This document shows, piece after piece, positions 1 through 11,382 of a DNA stretch of 64,000 bases. The position numbers and the translations under genes were made by a program. The stretch is from the NCBI GenBank assembly GCA_002189035.1, contig NEEC01000061.1, positions 17,576-81,575 of the forward strand, written 5' to 3'. The stretch is from Utricularia gibba. Its lineage: Eukaryota > Streptophyta > Magnoliopsida > Lamiales > Lentibulariaceae. The stretch's first letter is position 1; each line of letters opens with the position of its first letter. The notes beneath the pieces are model-generated. The model was not told where the DNA came from and ran no database searches. It saw only the letters and a list, made by a program, of their open reading frames with translations.

Positions 1-356
1 TGGGGACATTGCGACTCCTTTGCTCGTTTTTATGCGAAAACTAATCTCGGCTTGCGAAACACGCGTGATTCGTTAATATATGTCAAAATCTTGAATTTCG
101 CGGCATTCTCATGCGTTTCTCCGGTGTGCTCGGGCCCTGGGAATTCCTACACCAAGGGTGGGCCTCGCGCATCCTTCGCAATTGACGCCACAACTCCCAA
201 ACCGTTTAGAGTCACGTGGCATAAAGAAATTCGTTTCGAAGCTCATTATGATTCGGTCGTTTTTCGTGTTGCGAACTCACCCATCTGAGGAAAGTTCGAA
301 GCTCGAAGGATGGCCCTATATTAGCCTTCAATGGTGTCACAAAATGGTCTAGCCAT
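1..356. repeat. Satellite monomer, type A2
   Basis: This is the last A2 monomer of a higher-order unit that begins left of the window. It has GGAATTCC, the G-box-like CACGTGGC, 'tatgattcgg' and 'ctcacccatctga'. It differs from the other A2 copies in its 'attgcgactcc' head (the usual A2 head is 'gttgggactcg') and in a one-base loss in 'ctccggtg' compared with 'ctccgagtg'. Confidence 0.9.
53..120. repeat. Near-invariant core segment of the monomer
   Basis: Given once as the representative. The stretch from TGCGAAACACGCGTG through TTAATATATGTCAAAATC to GGCATTCTCATGCGTTTCT is almost the same in all monomer types. It holds the perfect palindrome CACGCGTG and the most AT-rich part of the unit. I noticed only some fifteen deviations in the window, such as 'tgtgaaaatc' (about 8,980 and 15,726), 'cgcatcattc' (about 49,822 and 57,527) and 'ttaataatgtc' (about 62,819). 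Confidence 0.8.
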
Positions 357-713
357 TGGGGACATTGCGACTCCTTTGCTCGTTTTTATGCGAAAACTAA
401 TCTCGGCTTGCGAAACACGCGTGATTCGTTAATATATGTCAAAATCTTGAATTTCGCGGCATTCTCATGCGTTTCTACGGGTGTGCTCGGGCCCTGGGAC
501 TTCCTACACCAAGGGGTGGCCTCGCGCAGCCATCGCCATTGACGCCACATCGTCCAAACCGTTTAGATTCACGCGACACACAGCATACCGTTTCGAAGCT
601 CATTCCGAGACGGTCGTTTTTCGTGTTGGGAGCTTGCCCATCCGAGGAAAGTTCGATGCTCGAAGGATGGCCTTATATTAGACTTCAATAGTGTCCCAAA
701 ATGGTCTAGCCAT
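357..713. repeat. Reference monomer of satellite type B
   Basis: This is a full 357 bp copy and the clearest example of type B. It lacks the EcoRI-type GAATTC found in A monomers because that spot reads GGACTTCC. It carries 'ctacgggtg', 'aaggggtggcc', 'gcagccatcgcc', 'gattcacgcgac', 'ccgagacgg', 'gggagcttgccc', 'gatgctcg' and 'ttagacttcaatag'. B monomers mark the start of each pentamer in the left part of the window. Confidence 0.93.
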
Positions 714-1070
714 TGGGGACATCGCGACTCCTTTGCTCGTTTTTATGCGAAAATTATTCTCGGATTGCGAAACACGCGTGATTCGTTAATATATGTCAAA
801 ATCTTGAATTTCGCGGCATTCTCATGCGTTTCTCCGAGTGTGCTCGGGCCCTGGGAATTCCTACACCAAGGGTGGGCCTCGCGCATCCTTCGCAATTGAC
901 GCCACAACTCCCAAACCGTTTAGAGTCACGTGGCATAAAGAAATTCGTTTCGAAGCTCATTCGGAGTCGGTCGTTTTTCGTGTTGCGAACTCGCCTATCT
1001 GAGGAAAGTTCGAAGCTCGAAGGATGGCCCTATATTAGCCTTCAATGGTGTCACAAAATGGTCTAGCCAT
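714..1070. repeat. Reference monomer of satellite type A1
   Basis: This is a full 357 bp copy. Diagnostic marks are the head 'atcgcgactcc', 'attattctcggatt', 'ctccgagtg', GGAATTCC, 'gtgggcctcgcgcatcc', CACGTGGC, 'cggagtcgg' and 'ctcgcctatctga'. The same type recurs at alternate positions of the pentamer (for example 1428 and 2496). Confidence 0.93.
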
Positions 1071-1427
1071 TGGGGACGTTGGGACTCGTTTGCTCGTTTT
1101 TATGCGAAAACTAATCTCGGCTTGCGAAACACGCGTGATTCGTTAATATATGTCAAAATCTTGAATTTCGCGGCATTCTCATGCGTTTCTCCGAGTGTGC
1201 TCGGGCCCTGGGAATTCCTACACCAAGGGTGGGCCTCGCGCATCCTTCGCAATAGACGCCACAACTCCCAAACCGTTTAGAGTCACGTGGCATAAAGAAA
1301 TTCGTTTCGAAGCTCATTATGATTCGGTCGTTTTTCGTGTTGCGAACTCACCCATCTGAGGAAAGTTCGAAGCTCGAAGGATGGCCCTATATTAGCCTTC
1401 AATGGTGTCACAAAATGGTCTAGCCAT
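1071..1427. repeat. Reference monomer of satellite type A2
   Basis: This is a full 357 bp copy. It differs from A1 in its head ('gttgggactcg', 'actaatctcggctt'), 'caatagacg' in place of 'caattgacg', 'tatgattcgg' in place of 'cggagtcgg', and 'ctcacccatctga'. In the pentamer A2 always follows A1. Confidence 0.93.
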
Positions 1428-2141
1428 TGGGGACATTGCGACTCCTTTGCTCGTTTTTATGCGAAAATTATTCTCGGATTGCGAAACACGCGTGATTCGT
1501 TAATATATGTCAAAATCTTGAATTTCGCGGCATTCTCATGCGTTTCTCCGAGTGTGCTCGGGCCCTGGGAATTCCTACACCAAGGGTGGGCCTCGCGCAT
1601 CCTTCGCAATTGACGCCACAACTCCCAAACCGTTTAGAGTCACGTGGCATAAAGAAATTCGTTTCGAAGCTCATTCGGAGTCGGTCGTTTTTCGTGTTGC
1701 GAACTCGCCTATCTGAGGAAAGTTCGAAGCTCGAAGGATGGCCCTATATTAGCCTTCAATGGTGTCACAAAATGGTCTAGCCATTGGGGACGTTGGGACT
1801 CGTTTGCTCGTTTTTATGCGAAAACTAATCTCGGCTTGCGAAACACGCGTGATTCGTTAATATATGTCAAAATCTTGAATTTCGCGGCATTCTCATGCGT
1901 TTCTCCGAGTGTGCTCGGGCCCTGGGAATTCCTACACCAAGGGTGGGCCTCGCGCATCCTTCGCAATAGACGCCACAACTCCCAAACCGTTTAGAGTCAC
2001 GTGGCATAAAGAAATTCGTTTCGAAGCTCATTATGATTCGGTCGTTTTTCGTGTTGCGAACTCACCCATCTGAGGAAAGTTCGAAGCTCGAAGGATGGCC
2101 CTATATTAGCCTTCAATGGTGTCACAAAATGGTCTAGCCAT

Positions 2142-3921
2142 TGGGGACATTGCGACTCCTTTGCTCGTTTTTATGCGAAAACTAATCTCGGCTTGCGAAA
2201 CACGCGTGATTCGTTAATATATGTCAAAATCTTGAATTTCGCGGCATTCTCATGCGTTTCTACGGGTGTGCTCGGGCCCTGGGACTTCCTACACCAAGGG
2301 TGGCCTCGCGCAGCCATCGCCATTGACGCCACATCGTCCAAACCGTTTAGATTCACGCGACACACAGCATACCGTTTCGAAGCTCATTCCGAGACGGTCG
2401 TTTTTCGTGTTGGGAGCTTGCCCATCGAGGAAAGTTCGATGCTCGAAGGATGGCCTTATATTAGACTTCAATAGTGTCCAAAATGGTCTAGCCATTGGGG
2501 ACATCGCGACTCCTTTGCTCGTTTTTATGCGAAAATTATTCTCGGATTGCGAAACACGCGTGATTCGTTAATATATGTCAAAATCTTGAATTTCGCGGCA
2601 TTCTCATGCGTTTCTCCGAGTGTGCTCGGGCCCTGGGAATTCCTACACCAAGGGTGGGCCTCGCGCATCCTTCGCAATTGACGCCACAACTCCCAAACCG
2701 TTTAGAGTCACGTGGCATAAAGAAATTCGTTTCGAAGCTCATTCGGAGTCGGTCGTTTTTCGTGTTGCGAACTCGCCTATCTGAGGAAAGTTCGAAGCTC
2801 GAAGGATGGCCCTATATTAGCCTTCAATGGTGTCACAAAATGGTCTAGCCATTGGGGACGTTGGGACTCGTTTGCTCGTTTTTATGCGAAAACTAATCTC
2901 GGCTTGCGAAACACGCGTGATTCGTTAATATATGTCAAAATCTTGAATTTCGCGGCATTCTCATGCGTTTCTCCGAGTGTGCTCGGGCCCTGGGAATTCC
3001 TACACCAAGGGTGGGCCTCGCGCATCCTTCGCAATAGACGCCACAACTCCAAACCGTTTAGAGTCACGTGGCATAAAGAAATTCGTTTCGAAGCTCATTA
3101 TGATTCGGTCGTTTTTCGTGTTGCCAACTCACCCATCTGAGGAAAGTTCGAAGCTCGAAGGATGGCCCTATATTAGCCTTCAATGGTGTCACAAAATGGT
3201 CTAGCCATTGGGGACATTGCGACTCCTTTGCTCGTTTTTATGCGAAAATTATTCTCGGATTGCGAAACACGCGTGATTCGTTAATATATGTCAAAATCTT
3301 GAATTTCGCGGCATTCTCATGCGTTTCTCCGAGTGTGCTCGGGCCCTGGGAATTCCTACACCAAGGTGGGCCTCGCGCATCCTTCGCAATTGACGCCACA
3401 ACTCCCAAACCGTTTAGAGTCACGTGGCATAAAGAAATTCGTTTCGAAGCTCATTCGGAGTCGGTCGTTTTTCGTGTTGCGAACTCGCCTATCTGAGGAA
3501 AGTTCGAAGCTCGAAGGATGGCCCTATATTAGCCTTCAATGGTGTCACAAAATGGTCTAGCCATTGGGGACGTTGGGACTCGTTTGCTCGTTTTTATGCG
3601 AAAACTAATCTCGGCTTGCGAAACACGCGTGATTCGTTAATATATGTCAAAATCTTGAATTTCGCGGCATTCTCATGCGTTTCTCCGAGTGTGCTCGGGC
3701 CCTGGGAATTCCTACACCAAGGGTGGGCCTCGCGCATCCTTCGCAATAGACGCCACAACTCCCAAACCGTTTAGAGTCACGTGGCATAAAGAAATTCGTT
3801 TCGAAGCTCATTATGATTCGGTCGTTTTTCGTGTTGCGAACTCACCCATCTGAGGAAAGTTCGAAGCTCGAAGGATGGCCCTATATTAGCCTTCAATGGT
3901 GTCACAAAATGGTCTAGCCAT
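2142..3921. repeat. Higher-order repeat copy 2 (B-A1-A2-A1-A2)
   Basis: Monomers start at 2142 (B), 2496 (A1), 2853 (A2), 3209 (A1) and 3565 (A2), 1780 bp in all. Order and variant marks match copy 1. Differences are a few single-base losses (for example 'cccatcgagg' near 2424) and 'gttgccaactc' in the A2 starting at 2853, a substitution also found in A2 monomers at 6406, 8183, 11026 and 14933. Confidence 0.92.
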
Positions 3922-5691
3922 TGGGGACATTGCGACTCCTTTGCTCGTTTTTATGCGAAAACTAATCTCGGCTTGCGAAACACGCGTGATTCGTTAATAT
4001 ATGTCAAAATCTTGAATTTCGCGGCATTCTCATGCGTTTCTACGGGTGTGCTCGGGCCCTGGGACTTCCTACACCAAGGGGTGGCCTCGCGCAGCCATCG
4101 CCATTGACGCCACATCGTCCAAACCGTTTAGATTCACGCGACACACAGCATACCGTTTCGAAGCTCATTCCGAGACGGTCGTTTTTCGTGTTGGGAGCTT
4201 GCCCATCCGAGGAAAGTTCGATGCTCGAAGGATGGCCTTATATTAGACTTCAATAGTGTCCAAAATGGTCTAGCCATTGGGGACATCGCGACTCCTTTGC
4301 TCGTTTTTATGCGAAAATTATTCTCGGATTGCGAAACACGCGTGATTCGTTAATATATGTCAAAATCTTGAATTTCGCGGCATTCTCATGCGTTTCTCCG
4401 AGTGTGCTCGGGCCCTGGGAATTCCTACACCAAGGGTGGGCCTCGCGCATCCTTCGCAATTGACGCCACAACTCCCAAACCGTTTAGAGTCACGTGGCAT
4501 AAAGAAATTCGTTTCGAAGCTCATTCGGAGTCGGTCGTTTTTCGTGTTGCGAACTCGCCTATCTGAGGAAAGTTCGAAGCTCGAAGGATGGCCCTATATT
4601 AGCCTTCAATGGTGTCACAAAATGGTCTAGCCATTGGGACGTTGGGACTCGTTTGCTCGTTTTTATGCGAAAACTAATCTCGGCTTGCGAAACACGCGTG
4701 ATTCGTTAATATATGTCAAAATCTTGAATTTCGCGGCATTCTCATGCGTTTCTCCGAGTGTGCTCGGGCCCTGGGAATTCCTACACCAAGGGTGGCCTCG
4801 CGCATCCTTCGCAATAGACGCCACAACTCCAAACCGTTTAGAGTCACGTGGCATAAAGAAATTCGTTTCGAAGCTCATTATGATTCGGTCGTTTTTCGTG
4901 TTGCAACTCACCCATCTGAGAAAGTTCGAAGCTCGAAGGATGGCCCTATATTAGCCTTCAATGGTGTCACAAAATGGTCTAGCCATTGGGACATTGCGAC
5001 TCCTTTGCTCGTTTTTATGCGAAAATTATTCTCGGATTGCGAAACACGCGTGATTCGTTAATATATGTCAAAATCTTGAATTTCGCGGCATTCTCATGCG
5101 TTTCTCGAGTGTGCTCGGCCCTGGGAATTCCTACACAAGGGTGGGCCTCGCGCATCCTTCGCAATTGACGCCACAACTCCCAAACCGTTTAGAGTCACGT
5201 GGCATAAAGAAATTCGTTTCGAAGCTCATTCGGAGTCGGTCGTTTTTCGTGTTGCGAACTCGCCATCTGAGGAAAGTTCGAAGCTCGAAGGATGGCCCTA
5301 TATTAGCCTTCAATGGTGTCACAAAATGGTCTAGCCATTGGGGACGTTGGACTCTTTGCTCGTTTTTATGCGAAAACTAATCTCGGCTTGCGAAACACGT
5401 GATTCGTTAATATATGTCAAAATCTTGAATTTCGCGGCATTCTCATGCGTTTCTCCGAGTGTGCTCGGGCCCTGGGAATTCCTACACCAAGGGTGGGCCT
5501 CGCGCATCCTTCGCAATAGACGCCACAACTCCCAAACCGTTTAGAGTCACGTGGCATAAAGAAATTCGTTTCGAAGCTCATTATGATTCGGTCGTTTTTC
5601 GTGTTGCGAACTCACCCATCTGAGGAAAGTTCGAAGCTCGAAGGATGGCCCTATATTAGCCTTCAATGGTGTCACAAAATGGTCTAGCCAT
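3922..5691. repeat. Higher-order repeat copy 3 (B-A1-A2-A1-A2)
   Basis: Monomers start at 3922 (B), 4278 (A1), 4635 (A2), 4987 (A1) and 5339 (A2), 1770 bp in all. The monomers at 4635, 4987 and 5339 carry a cluster of one-base losses (for example 'ccattgggac', 'aagggtggcc', 'ctcgagtg', 'gttggactctttg', 'aacacgtgatt'), so damage is concentrated in about 1 kb of this copy. Confidence 0.9.
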
Positions 5692-7471
5692 TGGGGACAT
5701 TGCGACTCCTTTGCTCGTTTTTATGCGAAAACTAATCTCGGCTTGCGAAACACGCGTGATTCGTTAATATATGTCAAAATCTTGAATTTCGCGGCATTCT
5801 CATGCGTTTCTACGGTGTGCTCGGGCCCTGGGACTTCCTACACCAAGGGGTGGCCTCGCGCAGCCATCGCGCATTGACGCCACATCGTCCAAACCGTTTA
5901 GATTCACGCGACACACAGCATACCGTTTCGAAGCTCATTCCGAGACGGTCGTTTTTCGTGTTGGGAGCTTGCCCATCCGAGGAAAGTTCGATGCTCGAAG
6001 GATGGCCTTATATTAGACTTCAATAGTGTCCCAAAATGGTCTAGCCATTGGGGACATCGCGACTCCTTTGCTCGTTTTTATGCGAAAATTATTCTCGGAT
6101 TGCGAAACACGCGTGATTCGTTAATATATGTCAAAATCTTGAATTTCGCGGCATTCTCATGCGTTTCTCCGAGTGTGCTCGGGCCCTGGGAATTCCTACA
6201 CCAAGGGTGGGCCTCGCGCATCCTTCGCAATTGACGCCACAACTCCCAAACCGTTTAGAGTCACGTGGCATAAAGAAATTCGTTTCGAAGCTCATTCGGA
6301 GTCGGTCGTTTTTCGTGTTGCGAACTCGCCTATCTGAGGAAAGTTCGAAGCTCGAAGGATGGCCCTATATTAGCCTTCAATGGTGTCACAAAATGGTCTA
6401 GCCATTGGGGACGTTGGGACTCGTTTGCTCGTTTTTATGCGAAAACTAATCTCGGCTTGCGAAACACGCGTGATTCGTTAATATATGTCAAAATCTTGAA
6501 TTTCGCGGCATTCTCATGCGTTTCTCCGAGTGTGCTCGGGCCCTGGGAATTCCTACACCAAGGGTGGGCCTCGCGCATCCTTCGCAATAGACGCCACAAC
6601 TCCCAAACCGTTTAGAGTCACGTGGCATAAAGAAATTCGTTTCGAAGCTCATTATGATTCGGTCGTTTTTCGTGTTGCCAACTCACCCATCTGAGGAAAG
6701 TTCGAAGCTCGAAGGATGGCCCTATATTAGCCTTCAATGGTGTCACAAAATGGTCTAGCCATTGGGGACATTGCGACTCCTTTGCTCGTTTTTATGCGAA
6801 AATTATTCTCGGATTGCGAAACACGCGTGATTCGTTAATATATGTCAAAATCTTGAATTTCGCGGCATTCTCATGCGTTTCTCCGAGTGTGCTCGGGCCC
6901 TGGGAATTCCTACACCAAGGGTGGGCCTCGCGCATCCTTCGCAATTGACGCCACAACTCCCAAACCGTTTAGAGTCACGTGGCATAAAGAAATTCGTTTC
7001 GAAGCTCATTCGGAGTCGGTCGTTTTTCGTGTTGCGAACTCGCCTATCTGAGGAAAGTTCGAAGCTCGAAGGATGGCCCTATATTAGCCTTCAATGGTGT
7101 CACAAAATGGTCTAGCCATTGGGGACGTTGGGACTCGTTTGCTCGTTTTTATGCGAAAACTAATCTCGGCTTGCGAAACACGCGTGATTCGTTAATATAT
7201 GTCAAAATCTTGAATTTCGCGGCATTCTCATGCGTTTCTCCGAGTGTGCTCGGGCCCTGGGAATTCCTACACCAAGGGTGGCCTCGCGCATCCTTCGCAA
7301 TTGACGCCACAACTCCCAAACCGTTTAGAGTCACGTGGCATAAAGAAATTCGTTTCGAAGCTCATTATGACGGTCGTTTTTCGTGTTGGAACTCACCCAT
7401 CGAGGAAAGTTCGAAGCTCGAAGGATGGCCCTATATTAGCCTTCAATGGTGTCACAAAATGGTCTAGCCAT
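5692..7471. repeat. Higher-order repeat copy 4 (B-A1-A2-A1-A2)
   Basis: Monomers start at 5692 (B), 6049 (A1), 6406 (A2), 6763 (A1) and 7120 (A2), 1780 bp in all. The B copy has small changes ('ctacggtg', 'catcgcgcattg'). The last A2 (7120) reads 'caattgacg' and 'cattatgacggtcg', so it is partly converted towards other types. Confidence 0.9.
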
Positions 7472-8539
7472 TGGGGACATTGCGACTCCTTTGCTCGTTT
7501 TTATGCGAAAACTAATCTCGGCTTGCGAAACACGCGTGATTCGTTAATATATGTCAAAATCTTGAATTTCGCGGCATTCTCATGCGTTTCTACGGGTGTG
7601 CTCGGCCCTGGGACTTCCTACACCAAGGGGTGGCCTCGCGCAGCCTCGCCATTGACGCCACATCGTCCAAACCGTTTAGAGTCACGCGACACACAGCATA
7701 CCGTTTCGAAGCTCATTCGAGACGGTCGTTTTTTGTGTTGGGAGCTTGCCCATCCGAGGAAAGTTCGAAGCTCGAAGGATGGCCTTATATTAGACTTCAA
7801 TAGTGTCCCAAAATGGTCTAGCCATTGGGGACATCGCGACTCCTTTGCTCGTTTTTATGCGAAAATTATTCTCGGATTGCGAAACACGCGTGATTCGTTA
7901 ATATATGTCAAAATCTTGAATTTCGCGGCATTCTCATGCGTTTCTCCGAGTGTGCTCGGGCCCTGGGAATTCCTACACCAAGGGTGGGCCTCGCGCATCC
8001 TTCGCAATTGACGCCACAACTCCCAAACCGTTTAGAGTCACGTGGCATAAAGAAATTCGTTTCGAAGCTCATTCGGAGTCGGTCGTTTTTCGTGTTGCGA
8101 ACTCGCCTATCTGAGGAAAGTTCGAAGCTCGAAGGATGGCCCTATATTAGCCTTCAATGGTGTCACAAAATGGTCTAGCCATTGGGGACATTGCGACTCC
8201 TTTGCTCGTTTTTATGCGAAAACTAATCTCGGCTTGCGAAACACGCGTGATTCGTTAATATATGTCAAAATCTTGAATTTCGCGGCATTCTCATGCGTTT
8301 CTCCGAGTGTGCTCGGGCCCTGGGAATTCCTACACCAAGGGTGGGCCTCGCGCATCCTTCGCAATAGACGCCACAACTCCCAAACCGTTTAGAGTCACGT
8401 GGCATAAAGAAATTCGTTTCGAAGCTCATTATGATTCGGTCGTTTTTCGTGTTGCCAACTCACCCATCTGAGGAAAGTTCGAAGCTCGAAGGATGGCCCT
8501 ATATTAGCCTTCAATGGTGTCACAAAATGGTCTAGCCAT
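7472..8539. repeat. Truncated higher-order repeat copy 5 (B-A1-A2)
   Basis: Monomers start at 7472 (B-like, with 'cctcgccattg' and 'gagtcacgcgac'), 7826 (A1) and 8183 (A2). The expected fourth and fifth monomers are absent: a type C monomer starts at 8540. The regular pentamer phase ends here, and the A2 at 8183 has an 'attgcg' head instead of 'gttggg', consistent with a recombination junction close by. Confidence 0.85.
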
Positions 8540-11382
8540 TGGGGACATTGCGACTCCTTTGCTCGTTTTTATGCGAAAACTAATCTCGGCTTGCGAAACA
8601 CGTGATTCGTTAATATATGTCAAAATCTTGAATTTCGCGGCATTCTCATGCGTTTCTCCGAGTGTGCTCGGGCCCTGGGAATTCCTACCTTAAGGGTGGC
8701 CTCGCGCAGCCTTCGCAATTGACGCCACAACTTCCAAACCGTTTAGAGTCACGTGGCACAAGCAATTCGTTTCGAAGCTCATTCTGAGACGGTCAATTTT
8801 CGTGTTGCGAACTCGCCCATCCGAGGAAAGTTCGAAGCTCGAAGGATGGCCTTATATTAGCCTTCAATGGTTTCAGAAATGGTCTAGCCATTGGGACATT
8901 GCGACTCCTTTGCTCGTTTTTATGCGAAAACTAATCTCGGCTTGCGAAACACGCGTGATTCGTTAATATATGTGAAAATCTTGAATTTCGCGGCATTCTC
9001 ATGCGTTTCTACGGGTGTGCTCGGGCCCTGGACTTCCTACACCAAGGGTGGCCTCGCGCAGCCATCGCCATTGACGCCACATCGTCCAAACCGTTTAGAT
9101 TCACGCGACACACAGCATACCGTTTCGAAGCTCATTCCGAGACGGTCGTTTTTCGTGTTGGGAGCTTGCCCATCCGAGGAAAGTTCGATGCTCGAAGGAT
9201 GGCCTTATATTAGACTTCAATAGTGTCCCAAAATGGTCTAGCCATTGGGGACATCGCGACTCCTTTGCTCGTTTTTATGCGAAAATTATTCTCGGATTGC
9301 GAAACACGCATGATTCGTTAATATATGTCAAAATCTTGAATTTCGCGGCATTCTCATGCGTTTCTCCGAGTGTGCTCGGGCCCTGGGAATTCCTACACCA
9401 AGGGTGGGCCTCGCGCATCCTTCGCAATTGACGCCACAACTCCCAAACCGTTTAGAGTCACGTGGCATAAAGAAATTCGTTTCGAAGCTCATTCTGAGTC
9501 GGTCGTTTTTCGTGTTGCGAACTCGCCCATCTGAGGAAAGTTCGAAGCTCGAAGGATGGCCCTATATTAGCCTTCAATGGTGTCACAAAATGGTCTAGCC
9601 ATTGGGGACATCGCGACTCCTTTGCTCGTTTTTATGCGAAAAATTATCTCGGATTGCGAAACACGCGTGATTCGTTAATATATGTCAAAATCTTGAATTT
9701 CGCGGCATTCTCATGCGTTTCTCCGAGTGTGCTCGGGCCCTGGGAATTCCTACACCAAGGGTGGGCCTCGCGCATCCTTCGCAATTGACGCCACAACTCC
9801 CAAACCGTTTAGAGTCACGTGGCATAAAGAAATTCGTTTCGAAGCTCATTCGGAGTCGGTCGTTTTTCGTGTTGCGAACTCGCCTATCTGAGGAAAGTTC
9901 GAAGCTCGAAGGATGGCCCTATATTAGCCTTCAATGGTGTCACAAAATGGTCTAGCCATTGGGGACGTTGGGACTCGTTTGCTCGTTTTTATGCGAAAAC
10001 TAATCTCGGCTTGCGAAACACGCGTGATTCGTTAATATATGTCAAAATCTTGAATTTCGCGGCATTCTCATGCGTTTCTCCGAGTGTGCTCGGGCCCTGG
10101 GAATTCCTACACCAAGGGTGGGCCTCGCGCATCCTTCGCAATGACGCCACAACTCCCAAACCGTTTAGAGTCACGTGGCATAAAGAAATTCGTTTCGAAG
10201 CTCATTATGATTCGGTCGTTTTTCGTGTTGCGAACTCACCCATCTGAGGAAAGTTCGAAGCTCGAAGGATGGCCCTATATTAGCCTTCAATGGTGTCACA
10301 AAATGGTCTAGCCATTGGGGACATTGCGACTCCTTTGCTCGTTTTTATGCGAAAACTAATCTCGGCTTGCGAAACACGCGTGATTCGTTAATATATGTCA
10401 AAATCTTGAATTTCGCGGCATTCTCATGCGTTTCTACGGGTGTGCTCGGGCCCTGGGACTTCCTACACCAAGGGTGGCCTCGCGCAGCCATCGCCATTGA
10501 CGCCACATCGTCCAAACCGTTTAGATTCACGCGACACACAGCATACCGTTTCGAAGCTCATTCCGAGACGGTCGTTTTTCGTGTTGGGAGCTTGCCCATC
10601 CGAGGAAAGTTCGATGCTCGAAGGATGGCCTTATATTAGACTTCAATAGTGTCCCAAAATGGTCTAGCCATTGGGGACATCGCGACTCCTTTGCTCGTTT
10701 TTATGCGAAAATTATTCTCGGATTGCGAAACACGCGTGATTCGTTAATATATGTCAAAATCTTGAATTTCGCGGCATTCTCATGCGTTTCTCCGAGTGTG
10801 CTCGGGCCTGGGAATTCCTACACCAAGGTGGGCCTCGCGCATCCTTCGCAATTGACGCCACAACTCCCAAACCGTTTAGAGTCACGTGGCATAAAGAAAT
10901 TCGTTTCGAAGCTCATTCGAGTCGGTCGTTTTTCGTGTTGCGAACTCGCCTATCTGAGGAAAGTTCGAAGCTCGAAGGATGGCCCTATATTAGCCTTCAA
11001 TGGTGTCACAAAATGGTCTAGCCATTGGGGACGTTGGGACTCGTTTGCTCGTTTTTATGCGAAAACTAATCTCGGCTTGCGAAACACGCGTGATTCGTTA
11101 ATATATGTCAAAATCTTGAATTTCGCGGCATTCTCATGCGTTTCTCCGAGTGTGCTCGGGCCCTGGGAATTCCTACACCAAGGGTGGGCCTCGCGCATCC
11201 TTCGCAATAGACGCCACAACTCCCAAACCGTTTAGAGTCACGTGGCATAAAGAAATTCGTTTCGAAGCTCATTATGATTCGGTCGTTTTTCGTGTTGCCA
11301 ACTCACCCATCTGAGGAAAGTTCGAAGCTCGAAGGATGGCCCTATATTAGCCTTCAATGGTGTCACAAAATGGTCTAGCCAT
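8540..11382. repeat. Eight-monomer block C-B-A1'-A1-A2-B-A1-A2
   Basis: Monomers start at 8540 (C), 8892 (B), 9246 (A1'), 9603 (A1), 9960 (A2), 10316 (B), 10672 (A1) and 11026 (A2); the next C is at 11383, 2843 bp after the first. A1' denotes an A1 copy carrying CACGCATG instead of CACGCGTG. The A/B parts are the same variants as in the pentamer, but B now recurs every fourth monomer. Confidence 0.82.

Larger units (their letters stand above)
357..2141. repeat. Higher-order repeat copy 1 (B-A1-A2-A1-A2)
   Basis: Five monomers start at 357 (B), 714 (A1), 1071 (A2), 1428 (A1) and 1785 (A2), giving a 1785 bp unit. All five are exactly 357 bp, so this is the least damaged higher-order copy in the window and the best reference for it. 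The two A1 monomers differ in their heads ('atcgcg' after B, 'attgcg' after A2), so each position in the pentamer has its own identity. Confidence 0.93.

Noticed and set aside
1-356. Monomer as a dimer of two ~178 bp halves
   Set aside because: The two halves share only short words ('tcgtttttNNgcgaa'-like and 'ctcat'), and their offsets (about 234 and 134 bp) do not agree with a 178 bp dimer.
7244-8011. 255-codon open reading frame on the + strand
   Set aside because: It is made only of repeat-unit translation. One-base losses shift frames and bypass the stops that each intact monomer contains, so length here reflects indels, not selection.
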